Below the pieces are notes generated by a model. It saw only the letters and a program-made list of their open reading frames with translations, had not been told where the DNA came from and ran no database searches. A stretch of DNA of 64,000 nt from Streptomyces sp. HD (GTDB lineage Bacteria > Actinomycetota > Actinomycetes > Streptomycetales > Streptomycetaceae), in contig NZ_JAQMYP010000051.1 of NCBI RefSeq assembly GCF_028369295.1, forward strand, positions 1 to 64,000, given 5' to 3'. How positions within the stretch are numbered: position 1 is the first letter of the stretch; every line of letters starts with the position of its first letter. This document shows positions 26,192 to 34,124 of this stretch, in pieces. A program made the position numbers and the translations under genes.

Positions 26192-27085
26192 TCAGCGACC
26201 GAGCGTTTCCAGCCACTCCGCGTCGATCTCTCCCTCGGCCACGATCACCGCGGGACCGGTCATCTCGATCTCGCCGTCGGGCCGCTCGGTGATCACCAGG
26301 GTGCCGCCGGGCACATCGACGGTGTACGTCGCGGGGGCTCCGGTGACCGCCGGGTCGGCCCCGTCCCGCCGCGCGGCGGCCACGGCGACGGCGCACGCGC
26401 CCGTGCCGCACGACCGCGTCTCGCCGGAACCGCGCTCATGCACGCGCAGGGCGACGTGCCGGGGACCCCGGTCAACCACGAACTCGACGTTGACCCCGTC
26501 CGGATAGGCGGAGGCCGGGCTGAACGGCGGCGGTGAGTACAGGTTCCCGGCGTGTGAGAGGTCGTCCACGAAGGCGACGGCGTGCGGGTTGCCCATGTTC
26601 ACGTTGCGCGCGGGCCAGCTGCGCTCGCCGACGCTGACCGTGACGTCCCCTTCGGGGAGCAGTGCCTTGCCCATGCCGACGGTGACATCCCCCACGGCGG
26701 AGCCGCCCTGGGACGCGGTCTTGGCGATGTGCACGGTCTTCACGCCCCCGCGCGTGGCCACCGCGAGGTCGCCCTCGGCCACGTGTCCGGCGCGCTGGAG
26801 GTAGCGCGCGAAGACGCGCACGCCGTTGCCGCACATCTCCGCGATCGAACCGTCGCCGTTGCGGTAGTCCATGAACCACTCGGCCTCGGCCGCCATGTGC
26901 CTGGCCTCGGGGTGCGCCGCGGACCGGACCACGTGCAGCAGCCCGTCACCGCCGATGCCCGCGCGACGGTCGCACAGGGCGGCGACGGCGGCCTGCGGCA
27001 GGTCGATGACGTTCTCGGGGTCCGGGACGATCACGAAGTCGTTCTCGGTGCCGTGACCCTTGAGGAAGGCGATCCGCGTGCTCAT
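26192..27085 (-). CDS. dapF: Diaminopimelate epimerase
   Basis: 297-residue cofactor-independent epimerase that converts LL- to meso-diaminopimelate for lysine and peptidoglycan. It has both catalytic cysteines: EMCGNGVRVFARY (about residue 86) and RSCGTGACAVAVAA (about 228), with FLKGHGTENDFVIV near the start for substrate binding. It lies 299 bp upstream of the RSH gene on the same strand and is preceded by a CG-alternating palindromic spacer. Confidence 0.96.
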   Translation of the reverse strand: MSTRIAFLKGHGTENDFVIVPDPENVIDLPQAAVAALCDRRAGIGGDGLLHVVRSAAHPEARHMAAEAEWFMDYRNGDGSIAEMCGNGVRVFARYLQRAGHVAEGDLAVATRGGVKTVHIAKTASQGGSAVGDVTVGMGKALLPEGDVTVSVGERSWPARNVNMGNPHAVAFVDDLSHAGNLYSPPPFSPASAYPDGVNVEFVVDRGPRHVALRVHERGSGETRSCGTGACAVAVAAARRDGADPAVTGAPATYTVDVPGGTLVITERPDGEIEMTGPAVIVAEGEIDAEWLETLGR

Positions 27086-27142
27086 TCCTCGATCGTAAGG
27101 GGTCGGTACGACACCGCAGGCTTGCGCGGGTTCCTACGACCA

Positions 27143-27185
27143 CCCACGCGCGCGTGGGGTGCGACGACGACGCACGCGCGTGCGT
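27143..27185. terminator. Two alternating-CG palindromes downstream of a membrane-protein gene
   Basis: Two perfect 16-bp palindromes, CCCACGCGCGCGTGGG (27143-27158) and ACGCACGCGCGTGCGT (27170-27185), fill the gap between dapF and its upstream neighbour. In RNA they would fold as tight stems and could end transcription. Alternating CG is also Z-DNA-prone. Confidence 0.4.
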
Positions 27186-27190
27186 GAAGG

Positions 27191-27700
27191 TCAGCGCAGC
27201 CGGGCCACTCGCCACACGGCGAGCACGACCACGGCGGCGACGACCAGGACGTAAGCCAGCACGACCCGCCAGTCCGCTCTGCGGCCGGATCCCCGCTGCG
27301 GCAGCCCGGGCCACGTGTAACCGACGCGGCGCGCGGCCATCATGCCCCAGCCGGCCGCACAGGAGCAGATCAGCAGCCCCAGCATGGCGATCACGGCACC
27401 GCTGTCGCCGAAGTCGAAGGCCAGCGGGAACGCGAACATCAGGGAGCCGACCGCGGCCAGGGACACGATGGGCGCGAGCTGCCAGATGCGCAGTCGGCGC
27501 TGCGGGCGCAGCTCGACCTCGACCTCCGGGCCGCCGGCGTACATCTCCTCGGGCTCGGGGCCGTCGTCCGTGACGCCGCCCTCGGTCTCGGTCTCGTCGA
27601 GCCCGTCGGGGATCGGACGGTCGCCGTCCTGTTCACGTTCACCCTGGTCAGTGGTGACGTTCTCGGTGCCTTGTGCGGTGTCGCGAGGGCCGGCCTCCAT
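27191..27700 (-). CDS. Small three-helix membrane protein, unknown function
   Basis: 169-residue protein with an acidic soluble N-terminal half (about 1-80, rich in Glu/Asp/Gly) and three hydrophobic helices (WQLAPIVSLAAVGSLMFAF, AVIAMLGLLICSCAAGW, VVLAYVLVVAAVVVLAVW). I chose ATG 27700, behind GGGAGGG; a GTG at 27730 is possible. It lies between miaA and dapF on their strand, a position conserved in streptomycetes as far as I recall. I recognise no function. Confidence 0.75.
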   Translation of the reverse strand: MEAGPRDTAQGTENVTTDQGEREQDGDRPIPDGLDETETEGGVTDDGPEPEEMYAGGPEVEVELRPQRRLRIWQLAPIVSLAAVGSLMFAFPLAFDFGDSGAVIAMLGLLICSCAAGWGMMAARRVGYTWPGLPQRGSGRRADWRVVLAYVLVVAAVVVLAVWRVARLR

Positions 27701-27808
27701 CGCCACGCGCCCTCCCAACTCGGACTCCACTTGGTCGATCGAAGCTCGATGATGGCATGGCGCCGGAGGCCGGGATGGCGGCCGGAGCGTCCCGATGCCA
27801 TCACGTGA

Positions 27809-28747
27809 TCAGGCTGTAACCGGTCGTTCGACCAACGCCAGCGCGAGATGCGGAAGTTCTGTGAGATCTGCCGCAGCCCCACTCAGCCAGTGCACCCGCG
27901 GATCCCGCCTGAACCACGAATCCTGGCGGCGCGCGAAGCGCTTGGTGGCCCGTACGGTCTCGGCCCGCGCCTCTTCGAGGGTGCACTCCCCGGCGAGCGC
28001 CGCGAGCACCTGCTGGTAGCCGAGCGCGCGCGAGGCCGTACGCCCCTCACGCAACCCCTGCGCCTCCAGCGCGCGCACCTCGTCCACGAGCCCGGCGTCC
28101 CACATCCGGTCGACGCGCCGGGCGATGCGCTCGTCCAGTTCGGGGCGGGCCACGTCGACGCCTATCTGGACGGTGTCGTAGACCGAGTCATGGCCGGGGA
28201 GGTTGGCGGTGAAGGGCTGGCCGGTGATCTCGATCACTTCGAGGGCGCGGACGATCCGGCGGCCGTTGCTGGGCAGGATCGCCTTCGCGGCATCGGGGTC
28301 GGCGGCGGCCAGGCGGGCGTGCAGCGCCCCGGAGCCGCGCAGCGCGAGCTCCTCCTCCAGCCGGGCCCTGACCTCGGGGTCGGTGCCGGGGAACTCCAGG
28401 TTGTCGACGGCGCCGCGGACGTACAGCCCCGAGCCGCCCACGAGGATCGGCCAGCGCCCCTCGGCGAGCAGTGCGTCGATCCGCTCCCGGGCGAGCCGCT
28501 GGTACTCGGCGACCGACGCGGTGACCGTCACGTCCCAGATGTCCAGCAGGTGGTGCGGTACACCGGCGCGCTCCTCGGGCGTCAGCTTGGCGGTGCCGAT
28601 GTCCATCCCTCGGTAGAGCTGCATGGAGTCGGCGTTGACGACCTCGCCGCCGAGCCGCTGGGCCAGAAAGACGCCCAGATCGGACTTTCCGGCTGCGGTG
28701 GGTCCGACGACGGCGATGACGCGGGGGGTGGGGGATGCACTACTCAC
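27809..28747 (-). CDS. miaA: tRNA dimethylallyltransferase MiaA
   Basis: 312-residue enzyme that adds a dimethylallyl group to A37 of UNN-decoding tRNAs, the substrate later methylthiolated by MiaB (30692-32212). It has P-loop VVGPTAAGKSDLG at residues 13-25, ADSMQLYRGMDIGTAK, LLDIWDV, and GGSGLYVRG. The open frame runs far upstream (to 30019) but homology starts here: GTG at 28747, giving SSASPTPRVIAVVG. The ribosome site is weak. The next gene downstream is the three-helix membrane protein. Confidence 0.95.
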   Translation of the reverse strand: MSSASPTPRVIAVVGPTAAGKSDLGVFLAQRLGGEVVNADSMQLYRGMDIGTAKLTPEERAGVPHHLLDIWDVTVTASVAEYQRLARERIDALLAEGRWPILVGGSGLYVRGAVDNLEFPGTDPEVRARLEEELALRGSGALHARLAAADPDAAKAILPSNGRRIVRALEVIEITGQPFTANLPGHDSVYDTVQIGVDVARPELDERIARRVDRMWDAGLVDEVRALEAQGLREGRTASRALGYQQVLAALAGECTLEEARAETVRATKRFARRQDSWFRRDPRVHWLSGAAADLTELPHLALALVERPVTA

Positions 28748-28929
28748 CGGCCCAGTCTCGCAAACCTCACGGGGTGGACTCGAACGAGTTACGTGACGGC
28801 ACAGGCGTGGGGTCGTTGCCAGTTGCGAGGTTTTCGCCGCTGGTTTCCAGGGGGCGGCAACCGGGCGGCGCAATCGGGCGCACCGGACGACGCGGGATTT
28901 CGCCCGCACGAGTAACGTATGGAGTGGAT

Positions 28930-29211
28930 ATGGGCGTTTTTGCACGACTTCTCCGGAGGTCGAAGGCCACGGAGGAGGCGTCAACCGCCGAGGCGCAGGC
29001 CGACACCCCAACGGCCGAAGCCGTGGCGGATGAGGCGGCAGAGGCGAAGGGGGCGGCGGGGACCAAGGCCGAGGACACCGCCGAGTCGACGACGGTGGAG
29101 TCCGCCGAGAGCGACGCCAAGGAAGGCGCCGAGGACGGCGTCGAGATCCCCAAGCAGCAGTCCGCCGACGAGGCGGCCGACAGCGAGGCCGGTGAGGGCG
29201 CCCGCACATAG
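28930..29211 (+). CDS. Small acidic low-complexity protein
   Basis: 93-residue protein with a basic amphipathic start (MGVFARLLRRSK), then an almost entirely Ala/Glu/Asp/Thr-rich tail (EAVADEAAEAKGAAG, ESAESDAKEGAEDG). It is highly acidic and probably disordered. ATG 28930 follows GGAG with good spacing. It is 24 bp ahead of the antitoxin-like gene, so the two are likely one transcript. Function unknown. Confidence 0.7.
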   Translation: MGVFARLLRRSKATEEASTAEAQADTPTAEAVADEAAEAKGAAGTKAEDTAESTTVESAESDAKEGAEDGVEIPKQQSADEAADSEAGEGART

Positions 29212-29235
29212 GTGCCCCGCGCGGGAAGGTGAAGC

Positions 29236-29505
29236 ATGGGTCTGATGCACAGTTTGAAAGCCAAACTCGGCCCGGCCAAGGACAAGGTCCACGACTTCGC
29301 ACAGCGGCACGAGGAGCAGGTCCAGCACGGCCTCGACAAGGCCGCGAAGGTCGTCGACAAGAAGACCAAGGGCAAGTACAGCGACAAGATCCATTCGGGC
29401 ACGGACAAGGCCAAGGGCGCCATGGACCGACTCGCGCACAAGGGCGACGACACGGGGGCCGGCAGCAGCACACCGCCGCCGGGCTCACCCCCGCCGACGA
29501 CCTGA
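29236..29505 (+). CDS. MT0933-like antitoxin-family protein
   Basis: 89-residue lysine-rich helical protein. The core QVQHGLDKAAKVVDKKTKGK and KYSDKIHSGTDKAKGAMD fits the Rv0909/MT0933 antitoxin family (Pfam MT0933_antitox). The C-terminus is a short Pro/Gly/Ser tail. GGAAGGTGAAGC precedes the ATG. No SRPBCC/MT0934-like toxin partner is encoded next to it; the neighbour is an acidic 93-residue protein, which may balance its charge. Many actinobacteria carry stand-alone copies, so antitoxin function is not assured. Confidence 0.8.
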   Translation: MGLMHSLKAKLGPAKDKVHDFAQRHEEQVQHGLDKAAKVVDKKTKGKYSDKIHSGTDKAKGAMDRLAHKGDDTGAGSSTPPPGSPPPTT

Positions 29506-29517
29506 ACGGCACACCGA

Positions 29518-29554
29518 CGGACGGCCGCGGAGCTTGAGGGCTCCCGGCCGTCCG
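29518..29554. terminator. Bidirectional terminator
   Basis: 10-bp inverted repeat CGGACGGCCG (29518-29527) and CGGCCGTCCG (29545-29554), lying between the convergent antitoxin-like and LigB-like genes. Confidence 0.75.
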
Positions 29555-29610
29555 CCGTTTGTCCGATGTGCCCTGCCTGGTGCGCGCTGCCGACCTGCGT
29601 CGGGCGTGCT

Positions 29611-30339
29611 CTACGACCAGGTCGCGACCAGGTACCCGACCCCGTACGGGGCGTCGTCGTACAGCAGGGTGCCCGAGAGGCCCGACTGCTCGGCGGCGCC
29701 CGCGAGGATCTGCCACGGCGCCCGGCCGGATGCCTTCAGGTCGTGCGCGAGCTGGATGTCCAGCGTCTTGAGCGCCGCCACGTCCGCCTTGCCCAGCGCA
29801 CGCGCGACGGACGCGTCGAACGGCTCCGCGCGCTCGTCGAGGTAGCCGGGGGCCTTGAGCGTGCGGCAGGCGCTGGCGTCGCCCATCACCAGCAGCGCCA
29901 CCCGCTCGGCCCGGGTGGCGATGTCCCTCCCGGTTTGAATACACCGCTCGGCCGTCAGAGGTTCCACCGCGAGACCCTCGATCGGGGCGTCCGCCCATCC
30001 GGTCCGCTCCAGCAGCCACGCTGCGACGGCGAGCGACGTCGGAAGCGGTCCTCGCGACGGTTCCGGCAGTACTGCCTGGTCCGCAGCGGCGCGCCCCAGC
30101 CGTACGTCGACGTCCACGCCGAACCCGCGGAAGGAACCCGCCGTCCCTTGCGCGTACGCCCCGTGCCCTCTCTCGTCGCCGGGCCCGACGACCACCAGCC
30201 GGTCCGGTCGGGCGGCCGCGAGTACGCCGAGCGCGTCCGTGCAGGCGGCACGCGCGGTGTCCAGCTCGGGGGCGGCGCCCGCCGCGAGCTCGGGCACGAG
30301 GAGCGGCGGGCAGGGGCAGACTGCTGCGGCGACAAGCAT
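29611..30339 (-). CDS. Class III extradiol dioxygenase (LigB)-like protein
   Basis: 242-residue protein resembling the catalytic subunit of class III extradiol ring-cleavage dioxygenases. It begins LVAAAVCPCPPLLVPEL, where true LigB enzymes have iron-binding histidines (P-H-x-P), and continues with DRLVVVGPGD, VALLVMGDAS and APWQILAGAAEQSGL. The usual His ligands at the first motif are replaced by Cys-Pro, so a ring-cleaving activity is doubtful. Start ATG at 30339. It follows a 96-residue gene by 10 bp and is probably the last gene of the miaB transcript. Confidence 0.75.
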   Translation of the reverse strand: MLVAAAVCPCPPLLVPELAAGAAPELDTARAACTDALGVLAAARPDRLVVVGPGDERGHGAYAQGTAGSFRGFGVDVDVRLGRAAADQAVLPEPSRGPLPTSLAVAAWLLERTGWADAPIEGLAVEPLTAERCIQTGRDIATRAERVALLVMGDASACRTLKAPGYLDERAEPFDASVARALGKADVAALKTLDIQLAHDLKASGRAPWQILAGAAEQSGLSGTLLYDDAPYGVGYLVATWS

Positions 30340-30349
30340 GATCGGGAGC

Positions 30350-30640
30350 CTACTGCGAGGGGGGCGCCTCGGGGTCGGTGCTCCACACCCGCCGGGCCAG
30401 CTGGAAGATGACGCGGTGGGATGTCATCCGGCCCTCTATGCGCGCGTAGTACGTGTCCCCGTCACCGACCCTGAACACCTCACGGCTCCGCTGGCGCAGC
30501 CCGCTGCGGGGCTTGTGGGTGCAGGCGACCTCGTAGAGGAGGGCGCGGGCCTGTTCCAGGGTGCCCTCGAAGCGGGCCGCCTCCTCGCAGCGGTACTGCT
30601 CCCCGGAACCGGACTGCACGAGCACGACCCACTGCGCCAT
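30350..30640 (-). CDS. Conserved small protein downstream of miaB
   Basis: 96-residue soluble protein: MAQWVVLVQSGSGEQYRCEE, then EGTLEQARALLYEVAC and a basic beta-rich end (DTYYARIEGRMTSHRVIFQL). I chose ATG 30640 because the family core starts at MAQWVV, with GGGGGCGG before it. It sits 51 bp after miaB and 10 bp before the LigB-like gene, suggesting an operon. No recognised domain; function unknown. Confidence 0.75.
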   Translation of the reverse strand: MAQWVVLVQSGSGEQYRCEEAARFEGTLEQARALLYEVACTHKPRSGLRQRSREVFRVGDGDTYYARIEGRMTSHRVIFQLARRVWSTDPEAPPSQ

Positions 30641-30691
30641 GTCCGCCCCCGTCTCTCCCGCTCGGTCCGCCCCCCGCACGCGCGCGTGGGG

Positions 30692-32212
30692 TCAGTGCGC
30701 CGCGCAGCCGCCCGTCGCCGCCGGCAGTGGCTCGGGGACGCCGATCTTCGGCAGGCCGAGCAGGACGCCGGCCGGCTTGGCGGCCTCGTCGGTGTTGCGC
30801 TTCTCCCAGGCGTCGCCGGCGCGCGTGCGGCGCACGTCGAGGACCGGCCCCTCGGCGAGGAGGTGGTGCGGGGCGGCGTACGTGATCTCGACGGTGACCA
30901 CGTCGCCGGGGCGTACTTCCTGGTCCGGCTTGGTGAAGTGGACCAGTCGGTTGTCGGGGGCGCGGCCGGAGAGGCGGTGGGTGGCGTCGTCCTTGCGGCC
31001 CTCGCCCTCGGCGACCATCAGCTCCAGCGTGCGGCCGACCTGCTTCTTGTTCTCCTCCCAGGAGATCTCCTCCTGGAGGGCGACGAGACGCTCGTAGCGC
31101 GCCTGGACGACCTTCTTGGGGATCTGGTTCTCCATGGTCGCGGCCGGGGTTCCGGGGCGCTTGGAGTACTGGAAGGTGAAGGCCTGCGCGAACCGTGCCT
31201 CGCGCACCACGTGCATCGTCTCCTCGAAGTCCTCCTCGGTCTCGCCGGGGAAGCCCACGATGATGTCGGTGGTGATCGCGGCGTGCGGGATGGCGGCGCG
31301 GACCTTCTCGATGATCCCGAGGTAGCGCTCCTGCCGGTAGGAGCGGCGCATCGCCTTCAGGACGGTGTCCGAGCCGGACTGGAGCGGCATGTGCAGCTGC
31401 GGCATCACGTTCGGCGTCTCGGCCATCGCCGCGATCACGTCGTCGGTGAAGTCGCGCGGGTGCGGGGAGGTGAAGCGGACGCGCTCCAGACCCTCGATCT
31501 TTCCGCAGGCCCGCAGCAGCTTGCTGAACGCCTCGCGGTCGCCGATGTCGGAGCCGTACGCGTTGACGTTCTGGCCGAGCAGTGTGATCTCGGAGACGCC
31601 CTCGCCGACCAGGGCCTCGATCTCGGCGAGGATGTCACCGGTGCGGCGGTCCTTCTCCTTGCCGCGCAGGGCCGGGACGATGCAGAAGGTGCAGGTGTTG
31701 TTGCAGCCGACGGAGATCGACACCCAGGCCGCGTAGGCGCTCTCGCGCCGGGTCGGCAGCGTCGACGGGAACGCCTCCAGCGATTCGGCGATCTCGACCT
31801 GCGCCTCCTCCTGCACGCGCGCGCGTTCCAGCAGGACGGGCAGCTTGCCGATGTTGTGCGTGCCGAAGACGACGTCAACCCAGGGCGCCCGCTTCACGAT
31901 GGTGTCGCGGTCCTTCTGCGCCAGACAGCCGCCGACCGCGATCTGCATGCCGGGGCGCTTGCTCTTCATCGGCGCGAGGTGGCCGAGGTTGCCGTACAGC
32001 TTGTTGTCGGCGTTCTCGCGGACCGCGCAGGTGTTGAAGACGACGACGTCCGCGTCGCCGTTCGCGTCCTCGGGCGCGCGTACGTAACCGGCGTCTTCGA
32101 GCAGCCCCGACAATCGCTCGGAATCGTGGACGTTCATCTGGCACCCGTAGGTGCGCACTTCGTACGTCTTGGTTCGAACGTCCACTGCCGTGCTCCGGTC
32201 GCTGCTGCTCAT
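30692..32212 (-). CDS. miaB: tRNA-2-methylthio-N6-dimethylallyladenosine synthase MiaB
   Basis: 506-residue radical-SAM methylthiotransferase acting on i6A37 in tRNA after MiaA. It shows the three domains of the family: UPF0004 N-domain with cluster cysteines (YGCQMNVHDSE, FNTCAVRENA, VGGCLAQ), the radical SAM motif CNNTCTFC, and a TRAM domain (about 390-460). The C-terminus is extended and ends in GGCAAH. ATG 32212 gives MSSSDRSTAVDV; the longer frame to 32284 is unsupported. It starts the minus-strand run miaB, 96-residue protein, LigB-like. Confidence 0.96.
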   Translation of the reverse strand: MSSSDRSTAVDVRTKTYEVRTYGCQMNVHDSERLSGLLEDAGYVRAPEDANGDADVVVFNTCAVRENADNKLYGNLGHLAPMKSKRPGMQIAVGGCLAQKDRDTIVKRAPWVDVVFGTHNIGKLPVLLERARVQEEAQVEIAESLEAFPSTLPTRRESAYAAWVSISVGCNNTCTFCIVPALRGKEKDRRTGDILAEIEALVGEGVSEITLLGQNVNAYGSDIGDREAFSKLLRACGKIEGLERVRFTSPHPRDFTDDVIAAMAETPNVMPQLHMPLQSGSDTVLKAMRRSYRQERYLGIIEKVRAAIPHAAITTDIIVGFPGETEEDFEETMHVVREARFAQAFTFQYSKRPGTPAATMENQIPKKVVQARYERLVALQEEISWEENKKQVGRTLELMVAEGEGRKDDATHRLSGRAPDNRLVHFTKPDQEVRPGDVVTVEITYAAPHHLLAEGPVLDVRRTRAGDAWEKRNTDEAAKPAGVLLGLPKIGVPEPLPAATGGCAAH

Positions 32213-32330
32213 GGGACAAGGGTATGCGGTCGTGAGAACCGCCCGCCCCGGGCCGAGGCGGCGGCAGCAGAGCGGGAAACACAAGCGCCGGTCACCGGCC
32301 CGGGGGCTGGACAGAGGCCGGGCCGCGGCG

Positions 32331-32735
32331 CTACGCCTCGCCGGCCGCCCACCCCTGGCGGCGCAGCACTCCCGACACGTCCGGTGCCTCGTAGTGCTCC
32401 CCCTTGAGCACCTTGCCGTCGGCCCGGCGGGCGACCTGGCCGTCGGGGCCCAGCTTGGTCATGTTGGAGCGGTGGATCTCGGCGAGTACGGCGTCGAGGT
32501 CGATCCCGTGGACGAGTGCCGTGCCGTACGCGACGTAGACGACGTCCGCCAGCTCGTGCGCGAGTCTGTCGAGCGGGCCGGTGACGCAGACCTCGGCGAC
32601 CTCAGCGGCCTCCTCGGCGAGCAGCTCGCCACGGTGCCCGGCCAGTTCCGGGGAGACCTCGGTGGGCGTACTGCGGGCGTCGAGCCCGAAGGCAAGGTGG
32701 AACTCACGGACCAGGTCGGCAGGCGAGGAACTCAT
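32331..32735 (-). CDS. MazG-like nucleotide pyrophosphohydrolase family protein
   Basis: 134-residue all-alpha NTP pyrophosphatase-like protein. The EEAAEVAEV helix and ELADVVYVAYGTA helix supply the E-x-x-E and E-x-x-D metal ligands of the MazG/HisE superfamily. The frame is open far upstream, but ATG 32735 (MSSSPADLVREFHLAFGL) starts the conserved protein. It lies 118 bp upstream of miaB on the same strand. It probably hydrolyses a (modified) nucleoside triphosphate; the substrate is unknown. Confidence 0.85.
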   Translation of the reverse strand: MSSSPADLVREFHLAFGLDARSTPTEVSPELAGHRGELLAEEAAEVAEVCVTGPLDRLAHELADVVYVAYGTALVHGIDLDAVLAEIHRSNMTKLGPDGQVARRADGKVLKGEHYEAPDVSGVLRRQGWAAGEA

Positions 32736-32870
32736 GCGGCCGACTGTAGCGGCCGGGTACGACAGTCCCTGTCGGCCGGAGGCTTCCGGCTCCGGCGGCC
32801 ACCCCGTGCCCTCCCTTCCTGTGACCCCTGCCCTGGTCAGCACCGCGTACCGGCTGGCAGGATCTCGCCC

Positions 32871-33866
32871 ATGTCCGAGATCCTCACCCGAAACCGCAGG
32901 CGCCGGACCCTGCAGGGCGCGGCCGCCGGGTTCGTCGCCCTGGGGCTCCTGCTGTGGTGGCTGCTGCCCCTGGGCGAGGAGCCGCCGAGCGGGACGATCA
33001 CGTTCAGCACGGGCACGCGCGCGGGGGTGTATCAGGAGTACGGCGCCCTGCTGCGCAAGGAGCTCGCCAAGGACATGCCGCAGCTGAAGGTGAAGCTGCT
33101 GACCAGCGACGGCTCGCAGGAGAACGTCGAGCGCGTGGCGACCGGGAAGGCCGACTTCACGATCGCGGCCGCCGACGCCGTGGACACGTACGAGGTCGGC
33201 GACAAGCCCGTCATCAACCGGCTGCGCGGGGTCGCCCGGCTGTACGACGACTATGTCCAGCTGGTCGTGCCGCCGAACTCCGACATCCGCTCCGTCGCGG
33301 ACCTGAAGGGCAAGCGGGTGGCGATAGGGCTGCCCGACTCCGGTGTCCGGCTGATCGCCACCCGGGTGCTGGAGGCCGCCGGCATCGACCCGGAGAAGGA
33401 CATCACGCCCCGGTCGGACGGCATCGACACCGGGCCCGAGCGGCTGGGGCGGGAGCTCGACGCGTTCTTCTGGTCGAGCGGGGTGCCGACGGACGGGCTG
33501 GAGAAGATCGCCGAGACGTCCTCGTTCCGGTTCGTGCCGATCGACGCCCGCCTCGTCGCCAAGGTGCACGCCCAGGGCGACGCGGCCCACTTCTACCGCG
33601 CGACCAACATGCCGGAGTCGGCGTATCCCACCATCCAGAACGGCGACACGGTGCCGACGATCGCCGTCTCCAACCTGCTGATCACCCGTAAGGACATGGA
33701 CCCCCGGCTCACCGAATGGCTGACCCGCACGGTGATCAAGAGCCGCGACGGCATCGGCGCCCACGTCCACTCCGCGCAACTGGTCGATCTGCGCACGGCG
33801 ATCTACACCGACCCGCTGTCGTTGCACGAGGGCGCCCAGCGCTATTACCGCTCGGTCAAGCCGTAG
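32871..33866 (+). CDS. TAXI-family TRAP-type solute-binding protein
   Basis: 331-residue periplasmic-type binding protein of the TAXI (TRAP-associated extracytoplasmic immunogenic) family. A single N-terminal membrane anchor (GFVALGLLLWWLLPLG) lacks a lipobox. The binding domain opens with ITFSTGTRAGVYQEYGALL, and contains GKADFTIAAADAV, DLKGKRVAIGLPDSGVRLIA and the DAFFWSSGVPT segment typical of the family. No TRAP permease (DctQM) genes are nearby, so it either works with a remote permease or acts as a sensor partner; the histidine kinase gene converges on it across a terminator. Confidence 0.88.
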   Translation: MSEILTRNRRRRTLQGAAAGFVALGLLLWWLLPLGEEPPSGTITFSTGTRAGVYQEYGALLRKELAKDMPQLKVKLLTSDGSQENVERVATGKADFTIAAADAVDTYEVGDKPVINRLRGVARLYDDYVQLVVPPNSDIRSVADLKGKRVAIGLPDSGVRLIATRVLEAAGIDPEKDITPRSDGIDTGPERLGRELDAFFWSSGVPTDGLEKIAETSSFRFVPIDARLVAKVHAQGDAAHFYRATNMPESAYPTIQNGDTVPTIAVSNLLITRKDMDPRLTEWLTRTVIKSRDGIGAHVHSAQLVDLRTAIYTDPLSLHEGAQRYYRSVKP

Positions 33867-33922
33867 GAAACCTGAGCCGCAGTGGTAGCCACCTGTCGGC
33901 GTCGGTCCGTCTGCCGTGCCTG

Positions 33923-33962
33923 CCCGGCTACGACCCTGCGTAGCCCGGCTACGACCCTGCGT
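33923..33962. repeat. 19-bp direct repeat
   Basis: CCCGGCTACGACCCTGCGT occurs at 33923-33941 and again at 33944-33962, period 21 bp. Degenerate CCGGCTACG/CGGGCTGCGGCT variants continue to about 34080 and merge with the terminator hairpin. Confidence 0.8.
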
Positions 33963-34059
33963 GGATACGACCGGGCCGGGCTGCGGCTGTGCCGGGCCAG
34001 GACCGGGCTGCGGCTGGACCGTCCGGCTGCGGCCGCCTGCGGTGGGCCGCCCGGCTACA

Positions 34060-34098
34060 GCTCTGCCGGGCTACGGCTGTGCTGTAGCCCGGCAGAGC
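34060..34098. terminator. Bidirectional terminator between TAXI and gluK genes
   Basis: 15-bp inverted repeat: CTCTGCCGGGCTAC (34061-34074) and GTAGCCCGGCAGAG (34084-34097), closed by one more G-C pair, 9-nt loop. It lies between convergent genes. Confidence 0.8.
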
Positions 34099-34124
34099 CG
34101 TAGGCAACGGGCTGGGCCCGCCGG

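Noticed and set aside
27809..30019. 736-codon extension of miaA
   Set aside because: MiaA homology starts at the GTG at 28747; the extra 424 codons are antisense of the two small plus-strand genes and the LigB-like region.
32331..33827. Long minus-strand frame reading through the TAXI gene into the MazG-like gene
   Set aside because: Only the last 134 codons are conserved; the upstream part is the antisense of the TAXI binding protein.
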